Shown here piece after piece: positions 37,042-46,076 of a DNA stretch of 64,000 nucleotides. Source of the stretch: Bdellovibrionales bacterium Ga0074137 (GTDB lineage Bacteria > Bdellovibrionota > Bdellovibrionia > Bdellovibrionales > JAMPXM01); assembly GCA_001464715.1 (NCBI GenBank), contig LNDT01000036.1, positions 33,835 to 97,834 of the forward strand. The letters are read 5' to 3'. Under the pieces are notes generated by a model. The model was given only the letters and a program-made list of their open reading frames with translations. It was not told the DNA's origin and did no database searches. The number at the start of each line of letters is the position of its first letter. Position 1 is the first letter of the stretch. Made by a program: the position numbers and the translations under genes.

Positions 37042-37731
37042 ATGCACAATTTCTTTGAACTCGTTGAGCCGCTTCCACCTGCCGAGCTCATTGCCAACTA
37101 CTGGCATTATTTAAAATCGATTGAAGCCTCCGAGCGAAACGCGCTTGGACCGTTAGATCTTGTCTTGCGATCAACGGCCGTGGCTCGTGGCTGGCCTGTG
37201 GCTTTAAAGAATCAGACGCTGGCTCTGATTTCAGAAGTTGATCTTACGGCACAAACAGAAATTTCATTTGTCGATATTACTGAGGTTGCAAAAGTAGGAT
37301 TTTCTTCAGCCCACTTGGTTTTACCTTTTGTCACGGGTGGTGCCGTGGCTCGGTCTCCGCTGGCTGTTCGAGTAACACACTCTGAACTTAAACAACGGCT
37401 ATCGAATATTTGCGAAGAACTGCGTGAGCATTGGCCTACCAGGATCTACTTCGATAAGGATCCGGGGACCCTTACGGCCGACGAGCTCATTAATTTGAAT
37501 TCAGTCTTGGCATCGATCGTCATTGTTCTGGGCGAGATGGAAAAAAATCCGATCGTTGTTGCCGAGCTGAACGAGTGCAGGAGTTTTCATGTCGTAAACG
37601 TTGTGGATATGCGTGATATTGCTCTCACCCGAAAAGACAGTGGTGAAGTCGAGCTCGCATTCCGTTTCTCCCGAGCTCTGCCCAAGAACTTAGGAGACAC
37701 GCTGCTCACTTTATTTTCGAATATTTTCTAA
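37042..37731 (+). CDS. Protein of unknown function, cotranscribed with cyclase
   Basis: 229 residues, cytoplasmic, no signal peptide and no membrane segment. Helical N-terminus (FFELVEPLPPAELIANYWHYLKSIEAS), mixed alpha/beta middle and end. No known motif recognised. It begins 16 bases after the cyclase stop, so it may be a partner or a regulator of that enzyme. Confidence 0.7.
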   Translation: MHNFFELVEPLPPAELIANYWHYLKSIEASERNALGPLDLVLRSTAVARGWPVALKNQTLALISEVDLTAQTEISFVDITEVAKVGFSSAHLVLPFVTGGAVARSPLAVRVTHSELKQRLSNICEELREHWPTRIYFDKDPGTLTADELINLNSVLASIVIVLGEMEKNPIVVAELNECRSFHVVNVVDMRDIALTRKDSGEVELAFRFSRALPKNLGDTLLTLFSNIF

Positions 37732-37749
37732 CTCGTACTAGAGATCCGT

Positions 37750-38463
37750 TTACCGAACTGTGTTCGGACTCTTCTTGCTATCCATGTTTGATTCCGACTC
37801 GGGCGGCGGCTCTGAAAGACCCTCGAGCAACCATGGCGGAACTTCTGTTTTGGGGTAGAGCTCCGGAGAAGCCATTGATTCTGGCAGCGGTGTCTCGGGC
37901 ATCATGCGCAGAAAGTCGTTGCGGAAGCCCTTGTCCGTCATGTTGTAGAGATTGTTGTTGTAGAGACCTTTGATCATCACATCTTTCAGGTAAGCAAGAT
38001 TGGCTCTTGCCGTGACGGCTTCGCTGCCCCCGTCGATATCTTTTTTGGTTTGAATTTCGGCTCTCAGACGCTTTTCCAGTTCGACCGAATTTCGCTTAAT
38101 AGCTTCACGAATTTCACCGATCGACATCGTCGTGTTCAGGTTGGGTGAGCGTGATGCTTCCATGAGTTCATCGACGGTGGTCTTTTCGGCCTCACTCATC
38201 CCCCGAACATTTCGAAACCGATAGTGATTCCAGAGCTGACGATACCGAAGTAGTAGGCGCTCTTTAAGCATCTCTTGTTTCGTCAAATCGCCGGCGACAG
38301 CTAGGCTCTCTTGCTGCGACCTGGTTCTTACGGGCTCGACCTTTTTCGCTGCCGCGGGTTTCTTCACAGGCTTCGACTGGGCTTCGCTTTCCGCGGGCGC
38401 CGCCAGCGCCAGGAGCGCTGAGAGAGAGAGGGTCAGAATCTGGAGGACGGCATTCGGTTTCAT
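37750..38463 (-). CDS. Exported helical protein, unknown
   Basis: 237 residues. Signal peptide (ILTLSLSALLALAAPAESEAQ, cleavage near residue 29), then a Lys/Pro/Ala-rich linker and charged helices (residues ~55-160), and a Pro/Glu-rich end. No enzyme motif. Convergent to the preceding gene and divergent from the DEAD-box helicase gene. Confidence 0.65.
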   Translation of the reverse strand: MKPNAVLQILTLSLSALLALAAPAESEAQSKPVKKPAAAKKVEPVRTRSQQESLAVAGDLTKQEMLKERLLLRYRQLWNHYRFRNVRGMSEAEKTTVDELMEASRSPNLNTTMSIGEIREAIKRNSVELEKRLRAEIQTKKDIDGGSEAVTARANLAYLKDVMIKGLYNNNLYNMTDKGFRNDFLRMMPETPLPESMASPELYPKTEVPPWLLEGLSEPPPESESNMDSKKSPNTVR

Positions 38464-38580
38464 TGGAGCCCCTTAAAAGTCGTTATCTGCACTTTGGGTC
38501 TGTCTTGTCAGTATTGCATGACAGTCTTGCAAAAAGGGGGGCGATATCAAGATTTGGTAGAATTGACCTAGCCCTTGTAC

Positions 38581-38596
38581 TGTCTCATTTTGAAAC
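38581..38596 (+). promoter_or_regulatory. TGTCTC-ATTTT-GAAAC element upstream of helicase
   Basis: Imperfect dyad 46 bases before the DEAD-box ATG; same layout as 47226-47241 and 31890-31905. Confidence 0.35.
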
Positions 38597-38641
38597 GTCG
38601 AACTGTTTGCGAGTGACGTCCAGTGGCAGTACTATCGCCAG

Positions 38642-39928
38642 ATGAAATTTCGAACTGCGACCACTCGCCTTCAGGCCTTTTCCGACATTGGTCTTACCGC
38701 CAGTATTAATGAAGCCCTAACTCAAATGAACGTCACTGAACCCACCCCGGTTCAGTCAGATGTTATTCCGGAAGCGCTTGCTGGTGGGGATCTCATCGCC
38801 GTGGCTCAGACGGGTAGTGGAAAAACTTTGGCGTTTGCTCTGCCGATACTGAGCGCCCTAGAGAGAAATGCGGCTGTTCGTGCTTTGGTTTTGGCGCCCA
38901 GTCGTGAAATGGCTCAGCAAATTTTCAAAGTTTTTGAAGTTCTGATTGCGGGTACTGACCTTTCGATGGCGATTGCCATCGGAGGTGTTCCTAGCGCGAA
39001 GCAAACTACAAAATTAAATAAGCGACCAAGAATTCTAATTGCGACACCAGGGCGCCTCAACGATCACTTACTGACCAACAAACTCTTGCTTCAAGATGTG
39101 GAGCTTGTCGTGATCGATGAAGCCGATCGTATGCTCGACATGGGATTTGCTCCGCAGCTAAGAAGCATTCAAGCAACAATGCGCGGGCCGCGACAGACGC
39201 TGATGTTTTCTGCAAGTTTCGATGAAAGCGTCGAATCGATAGCGAAATTGTTTATGCGAGATGATATCGCGATGATTCGGAGCGGGCGCGCGGAAGCTCC
39301 TGTTTCGAGTCTTAAACAAAAAGTTGTTTACCTGGGCCGGGAACAAAAACACGACCGCCTTCTTGACGAGATCAATGAAACTCAGGGCGGCGTCATTGTT
39401 TTTTGCGGTAGTCAGGTCAGCTGCGAAGACGTTGCGGAATATTTGAAAGAGTATGGAGTTTCTGTTGGCCTCATTCATGGAGGGTTAACGCAGGGAAATC
39501 GAAACCGCGTCGTTCGCGAGTTTCGCGACGAAGATTTGCGAGTGGTGGTGGCGACAGATCTTTTGGCGCGCGGTCTGGATGTGCCTCACGTGGATCATGT
39601 CATAAATTTTGATCTTCCATTTCAAGGAGAAGACTTCCTCCATCGTATCGGTCGAACCGCCCGCGCGGGTCGATCGGGCACTGCGATTACTTTTGTCACT
39701 GAGTCAGATGACCGAGTTTTTAAAAAAATCCGAAGCTACCTCGATGGTGCGGAAGAGGTCGTCGTGACCGAAGGCGATAACCTACTTGCCGAGCCCAGGG
39801 CCACCAAAAAGCCGATCAAGCGCGAGCGAAACGACAAGTATAAAGACAAAGCTAAGCCTGCGCCAAAAGCTGGGCCCCGGCCCAAATCGAGCACGATCAA
39901 ACCAAAAAAGTTTGGGCGTCGAAAATAG
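38642..39928 (+). CDS. DEAD-box ATP-dependent RNA helicase
   Basis: 428 residues. Motifs in order: Q motif with PTPVQSDVIP, AQTGSGKT (I), APSREMAQQ (Ia), ATPGRL (Ib), VIDEADRML (II), FSASFDE (III, with SAS in place of SAT), IVFCGSQV (IV), ATDLLARGLD (V) and HRIGRTARAG (VI). The basic Lys/Arg/Pro tail (residues ~385-428) is typical for RhlE/CsdA-like helicases and binds RNA. Role: remodelling of structured RNA, ribosome assembly or cold adaptation; the subclass is not fixed. Confidence 0.93.
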   Translation: MKFRTATTRLQAFSDIGLTASINEALTQMNVTEPTPVQSDVIPEALAGGDLIAVAQTGSGKTLAFALPILSALERNAAVRALVLAPSREMAQQIFKVFEVLIAGTDLSMAIAIGGVPSAKQTTKLNKRPRILIATPGRLNDHLLTNKLLLQDVELVVIDEADRMLDMGFAPQLRSIQATMRGPRQTLMFSASFDESVESIAKLFMRDDIAMIRSGRAEAPVSSLKQKVVYLGREQKHDRLLDEINETQGGVIVFCGSQVSCEDVAEYLKEYGVSVGLIHGGLTQGNRNRVVREFRDEDLRVVVATDLLARGLDVPHVDHVINFDLPFQGEDFLHRIGRTARAGRSGTAITFVTESDDRVFKKIRSYLDGAEEVVVTEGDNLLAEPRATKKPIKRERNDKYKDKAKPAPKAGPRPKSSTIKPKKFGRRK

Positions 39929-40010
39929 AGACATCTCAAGGCAGGCGGCGCCTAAAAGTTTAGTTTTTCTCGTCCCGAAGAGGGATCGGTTGCGGTCCCT
40001 TGTGGGCCCT

Positions 40011-40031
40011 TGGACGTCCATAGTACTATGG
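40011..40031. repeat. Two overlapping palindromes upstream of the DCC gene
   Basis: TGGACGTCCA (40011-40020) overlaps CCATAGTACTATGG (40018-40031); both are perfect palindromes. They end 20 bases before the ATG of the next gene, a place fitting an operator. Confidence 0.5.
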
Positions 40032-40051
40032 AGTTCACAGAGGTTAAAACC

Positions 40052-40459
40052 ATGGCACCTGCATCACAGCTCTCGGTCTTTTTTGACGGTCTTTGTCCTC
40101 TTTGCTCACGCGAGATCGATCACTACCGGAAACAATCGGGAAGTGAGCGACTTAGTTTTGTCGACATTACGGACGCAACATTTGATGCCGAACGAGAGGG
40201 CTTAGATCCTCGGCACGTCCACAAGGTTATGCACACGCGCGATCAGAACGGAAATCTATACACCGGGGTCGATGCTTTTATCGCGATCTGGGATGTGCTT
40301 CCAAAATACAACTGGCTAGCGAAACTTGCTCGCAACGGTGTCGTAAGACCGATAATGGACGTAGGTTACAACGCCTTCGCTTTTGTTCGGCCGTACCTTC
40401 CCAGAAAAAGTCGCGACTGCGAAGCGAGCCCCTACTGCGATATCCCCAAAAAGAACTGA
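40052..40459 (+). CDS. DCC-family (DUF393) thiol-disulfide oxidoreductase-like protein
   Basis: 135 residues from the ATG at 40052, chosen for the AGAGG site at 8 bases; other in-frame starts at 40010 (TTG) and 40028 (ATG) lack one. The motif VFFDGLCPLCSREIDHYRK is the DGxCPLC signature of the family, followed by FVDIT, GVDAFIAIWDVLP and a C-terminal hydrophobic helix. Likely a small redox protein. First gene of a four-gene set to 41823. Confidence 0.85.
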   Translation: MAPASQLSVFFDGLCPLCSREIDHYRKQSGSERLSFVDITDATFDAEREGLDPRHVHKVMHTRDQNGNLYTGVDAFIAIWDVLPKYNWLAKLARNGVVRPIMDVGYNAFAFVRPYLPRKSRDCEASPYCDIPKKN

Positions 40460-40469
40460 GGCCGTAATC

Positions 40470-40898
40470 ATGATTCAGTATCCGCTCGAATTTCTCTCCG
40501 AGACCGTCGCGATGAATGGAACTAAGTCGAACTGGACAACAAAATCCCAGTTCGAGGAATCTCAAGTGTCGATTCCACCCGAGTTTATGGGACCGGGAGG
40601 GGCACTGAGCCCTGAAGATCTTTTTAATCATGCTCTCGCCAACTGCTTCGTCGCTACTTTTAAAGTCTACGCGGAAAACTCTCGACTGACGTTTGAAGAT
40701 GTCAGCGTCAGTTCTAAATTGGTCGTCGATTTGGATGAGTCGAAGCGTCCGGTGATGAAAGAGTTTTTTCTCTCCGCCAAAATTAAAAATCCGTCGAATC
40801 CTGATAAGGCACTTTTGTTAGCGAAAAAAGCATCGGACTCTGGATTTATTTTGAACTCCGTAAAAACTAAGTGTCACTTCGATTTTAAAATCGTGTGA
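40470..40898 (+). CDS. OsmC/Ohr-family peroxiredoxin-like protein
   Basis: 142 residues from ATG 40470 with GAGG upstream. OsmC-type signatures: PGGALSPEDLFNHALANCFVATFK with the peroxidatic Cys in ANC, and the resolving Cys in VKTKCHFDF. The family reduces organic hydroperoxides. The 4-base GTGA overlap with the next gene points to translational coupling. Confidence 0.85.
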   Translation: MIQYPLEFLSETVAMNGTKSNWTTKSQFEESQVSIPPEFMGPGGALSPEDLFNHALANCFVATFKVYAENSRLTFEDVSVSSKLVVDLDESKRPVMKEFFLSAKIKNPSNPDKALLLAKKASDSGFILNSVKTKCHFDFKIV

Positions 40899-41365
40899 CG
40901 ATAGTGGCGATGGATGGTCTTTTTGAAGTCGCATTTGCGGGCCAACTGCTGGCCTGCTTTTTTATGACAGGAGTGATCTGGATCATTCAGTTGATCCAGT
41001 ATCCAGGCTTCATTTTCTCCGACCGCGAGCAATTTACCAACTTTCACATGTTTCACTCTCATCGAATCACATTTGTTGTCGGCCCAATGATGGTCCTCGA
41101 ACTATTGACGGCCGCCTTGCTTTTTGCGGCGCATTCTCAAAGTTCTATGGTTTGGGCGACATGGACGATTACGGGACTCAATCTGGCATCGGTTGTGCTT
41201 TTGTGGGCGTTGACGTTCTTTATCAGCGTTCCAATCCACAACAAGTTGACGTTGGGGTTTGATGCGGGGCATGTGCGGAAGCTGACGGTCACAAACTGGT
41301 ATCGAACGGCCCTGTGGTCGTTTCGCTCGGCGCTACTGCTTTATTTTTTCGTTCTGGGAAACTGA
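40895..41365 (+). CDS. Four-TM membrane protein, unknown
   Basis: 156 residues, GTG start overlapping the osmC-like stop by 4 bases (an ATG at 40910 is also possible). Four TM segments: LLACFFMTGVIWIIQLIQYPG, IVVGPMMVLELLTAALLF-like, TITGLNLASVVLLWALTFF, and ALWSFRSALLLYFFVLG. Conserved-looking loops hold FHMFHSHRITF and SVPIHNKLTLGFD with TNWYRTALWSFR. Function not recognised. Confidence 0.75.
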   Translation: MTIVAMDGLFEVAFAGQLLACFFMTGVIWIIQLIQYPGFIFSDREQFTNFHMFHSHRITFVVGPMMVLELLTAALLFAAHSQSSMVWATWTITGLNLASVVLLWALTFFISVPIHNKLTLGFDAGHVRKLTVTNWYRTALWSFRSALLLYFFVLGN

Positions 41366-41379
41366 TAGGGAGAATCACG

Positions 41380-41823
41380 ATGACGGATCTGCGGGAAAAA
41401 ATTCGAAACACCTTTAATCAATTTGACGGAAGTAACGAGAAAAAACTCGACGAGTTCTACGCAGCTGACATTCTGTTCGAAGATCCGGTCACACGTATTC
41501 AGGGTCTACCATCGCTGAAGGCTTACTACGCGCATGCTTACAAAAACGTTGAGTCGATACGTTTCGAGTTCGACGACATTTTTAATGAGGGCCTTGTTTA
41601 TGGTGCTGCTTGGAAAATGCACCTTAAAGTAAAAGGTCTCAATGGCGGACGCGAGTACGCAGTGCCCGGTTTTTCGAAGCTCGTCTTTGATAAGGATGGT
41701 TTTGTTAAGTCGCATCGGGATTACGTCGATCTCGGGGATATGGTCTATGAGCGTCTGCCTATTCAAGGATTAATTTTGTCCGGCGTTAAGCGGCTTTTGC
41801 GAGGGACAGCTCCAACGATTTAG
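41380..41823 (+). CDS. SnoaL/NTF2-like protein
   Basis: 147 residues from ATG 41380 with AGGGAG upstream. Cone-shaped alpha+beta NTF2 fold: LREKIRNTFNQFDGSNEKKLDEFYAADILFEDPVTRIQG, later WKMHLKVKGL and GFSKLVFDKDGFVKSHRDYVDLGDMVYE. Such domains are often small isomerases or ligand binders; no substrate can be named. Last gene of the DCC-OsmC-membrane-SnoaL set. Confidence 0.8.
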   Translation: MTDLREKIRNTFNQFDGSNEKKLDEFYAADILFEDPVTRIQGLPSLKAYYAHAYKNVESIRFEFDDIFNEGLVYGAAWKMHLKVKGLNGGREYAVPGFSKLVFDKDGFVKSHRDYVDLGDMVYERLPIQGLILSGVKRLLRGTAPTI

Positions 41824-41953
41824 ACCAGTTGAGCCTTCGGTTCGGCTTGAAAATCGATAATACCTTAAGAAAAAATTGAATATCGAGTAGAGTCAGCCGT
41901 CGGTGCGAGAATGCTGACCGTTCGACATTGATCGACCGAATGAAACGAATACT

Positions 41954-43543
41954 TTGTTTTTAGAGTGTTCAAAACAGGAAGGTCCTATTTCTTCGCACAC
42001 TAGTTTTCCCATCGTTGGAATTGGAGCTTCGGCCGGCGGTGTGGCCGCGTTAGAAGAATTTTTTAGCGACCTAACCAAAAACGATAATCCCGCTATGGCG
42101 TTCGTTGTTGTTCAGCACTTGGCGCCCGATCGAAAAAGCCTGTTAACAGAAATTCTATCTCGCTGCACTCGGCTGCCGGTTCAGGAAGTGGTTGACGGTG
42201 TAACAATTAAAATTAATCACATTTACATAATCCCGCCGGCTTATGAAATGGCCTTGGAGGCGGGAAAGTTGCGGCTGACGTCGCCGCCCGCGGACAGACC
42301 ACGCGGACTTCGGCTTCCCATCGATTCCTTTTTTCGTTCGCTTGCAAAGTGCGAGGGCGACCGAGCGATCTGTATTATACTTTCGGGCGCTGGAACTGAT
42401 GGAACGTTGGGAGCGCGCGAGGTTCGAAGTGGTGGAGGATTTGTAATTGCTCAGTCGCTAGATACGGCCGAGTACGACGCCATGCCCCTAAGTGCCATTG
42501 AAGCTGACGCCGTTGACGCTGAATTCGCACCCCGAGAAATGATGGCGGCCATCAGTGGCTATGTAGCCGACGGTTTTAAAAAAGACATTCAGCTTATAGA
42601 GAAACCGGCAAGACTCGCGCCCGATGCCGAATTCGATTCGATTTTCGAATTACTGAAAGACCGGACGGGACACGACTTCTCGCAGTACAAACGCCAAACT
42701 GTGCATCGGCGGATTGAGCGCCAGATGGCGCTCCATAATTTCGATAATCACACGACCTACATCAAGCACCTTTCAGATCGACCCGAAGCTGTCGATGAAC
42801 TTTTCCACGATCTTTTGATCGGGGTCACAAGTTTTTTTCGCGACCCAGAAATCTTCAAAAGACTGGAAGATACAGTCATTCCAAAAATTTTTTCAGGGAA
42901 AACAGCCAGGGCAACAATTCGGGTGTGGTCCGTTGGATGTTCGACGGGGCAAGAGCCCTACTCGCTTGCGATCCTGTTGCGTGAGCAGGTTGAAGTGCTA
43001 AAGAAGAACTTCAATATCCAGATATTTGCTACGGATCTTGATGAACGGGCGATCGCAACGGCTCGGACAGGGCTCTATCCGTTGACTATCGCATCAGAAA
43101 TGACGGCCGAGAGACTTGAGCGCTTCTTTTCTTTGGAAGCCGACGGCAGCGCCTACCGAATTCATAAAACCGTGCGCGAGATGTTAATATTCTCGCACCA
43201 CGACGTTCTCAGGGACCCGCCATTTTCAAAGATGGATCTCATTTGCTGCCGAAATCTCATGATTTATTTCAATGCGGACCTTCAAAAGAAAGTCATCGCT
43301 GCATTTAGGTACGCTCTGAACCCAGACGGAGTTTTGTTTTTAGGTGGTTCTGAAGGTGTGGGTCCCGACACGGATATGTTTGCCACTCTCGATGGTTCCG
43401 CGCGTCTTTTTAGACGACAGGAATCATACCGCGGACCATCGATCTTTGCGGGAGCTAAAAAAAGTTCTGAGAAGCCGACGTCGCTGAAACTTCCAGCCGC
43501 TGGCGTTGTCAACGCGCATCGCTCGCGCCACCAAGTGCTTTAG
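41954..43543 (+). CDS. CheB-CheR fusion (N-terminal part of a split CheB-CheR-PAS protein)
   Basis: 529 residues as called from a TTG. A methylesterase domain comes first (GIGASAGG, VVVQHLAPDRKSLL, SGAGTDGTLGAREVRS: Ser, His, Asp of CheB), then a CheR methyltransferase (RRIERQMALHNF, ITSFFRD-like GVTSFFRDPEIF, VWSVGCSTGQEPYSLAI for SAM, ATDLDERAI, DLICCRNLMIYF). In most bacteria the chain runs on into a coiled coil and PAS domain. Here the frame ends at TAG 43541-43543 and the rest is encoded in another frame. A strong AGGAAGG at 41976-41982 lies four bases before an ATT codon, so the true start might be that ATT. Confidence 0.88.
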   Translation: MFLECSKQEGPISSHTSFPIVGIGASAGGVAALEEFFSDLTKNDNPAMAFVVVQHLAPDRKSLLTEILSRCTRLPVQEVVDGVTIKINHIYIIPPAYEMALEAGKLRLTSPPADRPRGLRLPIDSFFRSLAKCEGDRAICIILSGAGTDGTLGAREVRSGGGFVIAQSLDTAEYDAMPLSAIEADAVDAEFAPREMMAAISGYVADGFKKDIQLIEKPARLAPDAEFDSIFELLKDRTGHDFSQYKRQTVHRRIERQMALHNFDNHTTYIKHLSDRPEAVDELFHDLLIGVTSFFRDPEIFKRLEDTVIPKIFSGKTARATIRVWSVGCSTGQEPYSLAILLREQVEVLKKNFNIQIFATDLDERAIATARTGLYPLTIASEMTAERLERFFSLEADGSAYRIHKTVREMLIFSHHDVLRDPPFSKMDLICCRNLMIYFNADLQKKVIAAFRYALNPDGVLFLGGSEGVGPDTDMFATLDGSARLFRRQESYRGPSIFAGAKKSSEKPTSLKLPAAGVVNAHRSRHQVL

Positions 43544-44859
43544 TGAAAAGTGATGGAGCCATGCTTTACCTTCACGGCCGCGCTGGGATGTATCTTGAGC
43601 CTGCCTCTGGTGAGTCGGGCAAATCCAATATCTTTAAAATGGCTCGGCCCGGGCTCTTAGAGCCAATGGAATCGTTACTGAAGAAAGTAGTTTCAACGGG
43701 CGAAGCTGGGCGTCTCTCGCGCGTGAGTGTCAAGACCAATGGTCATTACACTAACGTCGACATTTCCATTCGACCGCTGAGCGCTGGTGACCTCGCGGAG
43801 GGCGAAACCTCACTCTACCTCATTGCGATGAGTGAATCGCCTCTTCAGACAGACCATCTTGCGAGCGGCCCGAAGGCCTCCAATTTCGACGCGCAGATCA
43901 ATGCTCTCAAAAATGATGTCATCGTCAAAGAGGAGTACATTAGGAAGCTCACGGAAGAACTCGATATTTCAGAGGGTGAGCTAAAAGTCTTTTCTGAAGA
44001 AATGCAGTCGGTGAACGAAGAAATGCAGTCCACCAACGAAGAGCTTGAAACTTCGAAAGAAGAGCTTCAATCCGTGAATGAAGAGCTTGCGACTGTGAAT
44101 GCCGAGCTTCAGGCGAAAGTCTCGGACTTATCGATGGCTAACAATGATATGAACAATCTTTTGTCGGGGACCGGAATTGCGACGATTTTCGTCGATCGAA
44201 AATTGCAAGTCCTCCGTTTCACACCGTCGGCTCGTGAGATTGTCAATTTAATGCCAATTGATTTGGGTCGCCCGCTGGGTGATCTCGTCACCAAACTCGA
44301 GTCCTACGACACGATGCTTAAGGACGCGGAGCAGGTCTTAGAAAGTTTGATCGTTAAAGAACTTGAAGTGAAGTCCTCGGCCGGCAAGTGGTATCTGATG
44401 CAGATTCGTCCCTACCGGACGCTCAACAATGTTGTCGAAGGTGCGGTGATTTCCTTCGTCGACATTTCTGAAGTCGTTTCAGCGCGGCAGGCACTGAAGT
44501 CAGCCAACGAAGTTTTGAGGCTCGCTGTCGTCGTGCGAGATTCAAGCGATGCGATCACGATGCAAGACCTTACTGGGCGAACTCTGGCATGGAACCCCGG
44601 GGCAGAAAGAATTTACGGCTGGTCTGAATCCGAGGCTTTGGGAATGAACGTTCGCGATCGGATCCCCCTTAACTTGAGAAAAGCGGAGTTCGATAAAATT
44701 CATCGTCTCAGTCACGAAGAGGTTTTGGAATCCTACCGAACACAGCGGTTGAACAAAGCCGGCGACCTCGTTCATATCTCATTGATTTGTACGGCACTCG
44801 TTAACGACGCAGGTAAAATTTATGGCTTTGCAACGACCGAGCGTCGGAGCGAATCGTGA
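43543..44859 (+). CDS. Coiled-coil and PAS part of the split CheB-CheR-PAS protein
   Basis: 438 residues from a GTG at 43543 that overlaps the preceding TAG by one base (TAGTG). It begins with AMLYLHGRAGMYLEPASGES, which in intact fusions follows the CheR domain, then the well-known heptads EEMQSVNEEMQSTNEELETS and SVNEELATVNAEL (residues ~145-190), a PAS-like domain (FTPSAREIVNLMPIDLGRPL) and a second PAS (RDSSDAITMQDLTGRTLAWNPGAERIYGWSE). Upstream of the GTG the same frame reads APPSALV, matching the linker of intact fusions, so the split is probably a frameshift or a recent fission. Confidence 0.85.
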   Translation: MKSDGAMLYLHGRAGMYLEPASGESGKSNIFKMARPGLLEPMESLLKKVVSTGEAGRLSRVSVKTNGHYTNVDISIRPLSAGDLAEGETSLYLIAMSESPLQTDHLASGPKASNFDAQINALKNDVIVKEEYIRKLTEELDISEGELKVFSEEMQSVNEEMQSTNEELETSKEELQSVNEELATVNAELQAKVSDLSMANNDMNNLLSGTGIATIFVDRKLQVLRFTPSAREIVNLMPIDLGRPLGDLVTKLESYDTMLKDAEQVLESLIVKELEVKSSAGKWYLMQIRPYRTLNNVVEGAVISFVDISEVVSARQALKSANEVLRLAVVVRDSSDAITMQDLTGRTLAWNPGAERIYGWSESEALGMNVRDRIPLNLRKAEFDKIHRLSHEEVLESYRTQRLNKAGDLVHISLICTALVNDAGKIYGFATTERRSES

Positions 44860-46067
44860 GCCAATCTGACCGTGTTGACGTTTCGGCGGAGAGGTTGAGC
44901 GAAGCACTTCGGGAACTAAGTCTTCATCAAACTGAACTTCAATTACAAAATGAAGAACTTCGCAATATTCAAGCTGAACTTATTGCGTCTCGGCAGGCCT
45001 ATCTTGATCTCTACAATTTAGCGCCCGTCGGCTACTGCTCTCTCAACTCGTTGGGCGAGGTCGTTCGCGCAAATCATCGCACGGCCGAGCTTTTCGAGGC
45101 CCGTCTTTCAGACCTGCTTTCTAAGCCGTTTACAGAATTGGTGCTCGATGAAGACCAAGACATTTTTTATCACTTTCGAAATGATCTAATTCGCTCCAGC
45201 GGCATTCAACAGTCCTGCGAACTTCGGATGCTAAAAAAGAATGGCGGAGTCTTTTGTGGACACCTTTCAGCTGTAAGTGTCTCGACCCCTGAGGGTGGCG
45301 TGCAAAGTCTTGCGACGATCAGCGATATCACTCGTATCAAGAATGCTGAAATCGAACTTGTCCAATCGGCGAAATTAGCGTCGCTTGGACTTATGAGCAT
45401 GGGTATCGCTCACGAGATAAATAACCCCCTGGCGGTTATCGTCGGATCGCTTGAGCTTTTGAGGATACGACCCGATGATTTATCCGAGTACAATACACGT
45501 ATTGGCTGGATTCAAAAAAGCACCGATCGCATCGCAAAAATCGTAAAAGGAATTAGTAAGTTTTCACGAAATTCCGAGCAAATTTGCTTTGGTCCGCAAG
45601 TGCTTTCAAAAATACTTCGCGAGGCGATTTCTATTTCTGAAGGGAAAGCGAAGCAGGAGCGCACATCGATCACATGTATTATCGAATCGAATTCGTTGAT
45701 TCATTGTGATGAAATTGCCGTTGAGCAAGTGATACTAAATCTCGTTGGAAACTCGATTGATGCTGTAAAGGAATCGACAGAACGTTGGATCAAGATAGAT
45801 CTGTTCGATGACGATGAGTCAGTTGTTCTTCGAGTTACTGATTCGGGCGCCGGAATTCCCACTGAAATTAGTACTAAGCTCTTTGATCCTTTTTTTACGA
45901 CCAAAGATGTAGGGCGGGGCACGGGGCTTGGTCTTTTTATCACGAAGGGTATTCTCGACGACCACGGAGCGTCCATTGTCGTTCGCGGCGATTTGCCGAA
46001 CACATGCTTTGAGGTTCGATTCCCAAGGGTGACTGTGGAACCTGGTGCACGGCCGGAAACTTGCTAG
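44856..46067 (+). CDS. PAS-domain sensor histidine kinase
   Basis: 403 residues, GTG start overlapping the previous stop by 4 bases. N-terminal coiled coil (LHQTELQLQNEELRNIQAEL), a PAS domain (LYNLAPVGYCSLNSLGEVVRANHRTAELF), then HisKA with MGIAHEINNPLAV (phospho-acceptor His) and an ATPase domain with N box NLVGNSIDAV, DSGAGIP and GTGLGLFITKGI. No receiver domain and no response regulator gene adjacent. With the two preceding genes it makes a sensory module; no chemoreceptor gene is in the window. Confidence 0.92.
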   Translation: MSQSDRVDVSAERLSEALRELSLHQTELQLQNEELRNIQAELIASRQAYLDLYNLAPVGYCSLNSLGEVVRANHRTAELFEARLSDLLSKPFTELVLDEDQDIFYHFRNDLIRSSGIQQSCELRMLKKNGGVFCGHLSAVSVSTPEGGVQSLATISDITRIKNAEIELVQSAKLASLGLMSMGIAHEINNPLAVIVGSLELLRIRPDDLSEYNTRIGWIQKSTDRIAKIVKGISKFSRNSEQICFGPQVLSKILREAISISEGKAKQERTSITCIIESNSLIHCDEIAVEQVILNLVGNSIDAVKESTERWIKIDLFDDDESVVLRVTDSGAGIPTEISTKLFDPFFTTKDVGRGTGLGLFITKGILDDHGASIVVRGDLPNTCFEVRFPRVTVEPGARPETC

Positions 46068-46076
46068 TCGTTCATT

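Noticed and set aside
43457..43463. A7 run as programmed frameshift site for CheB-CheR-PAS
   Set aside because: A -1 slip there meets TGA at 43468-43470, before the region where the second frame resembles the fusion linker.
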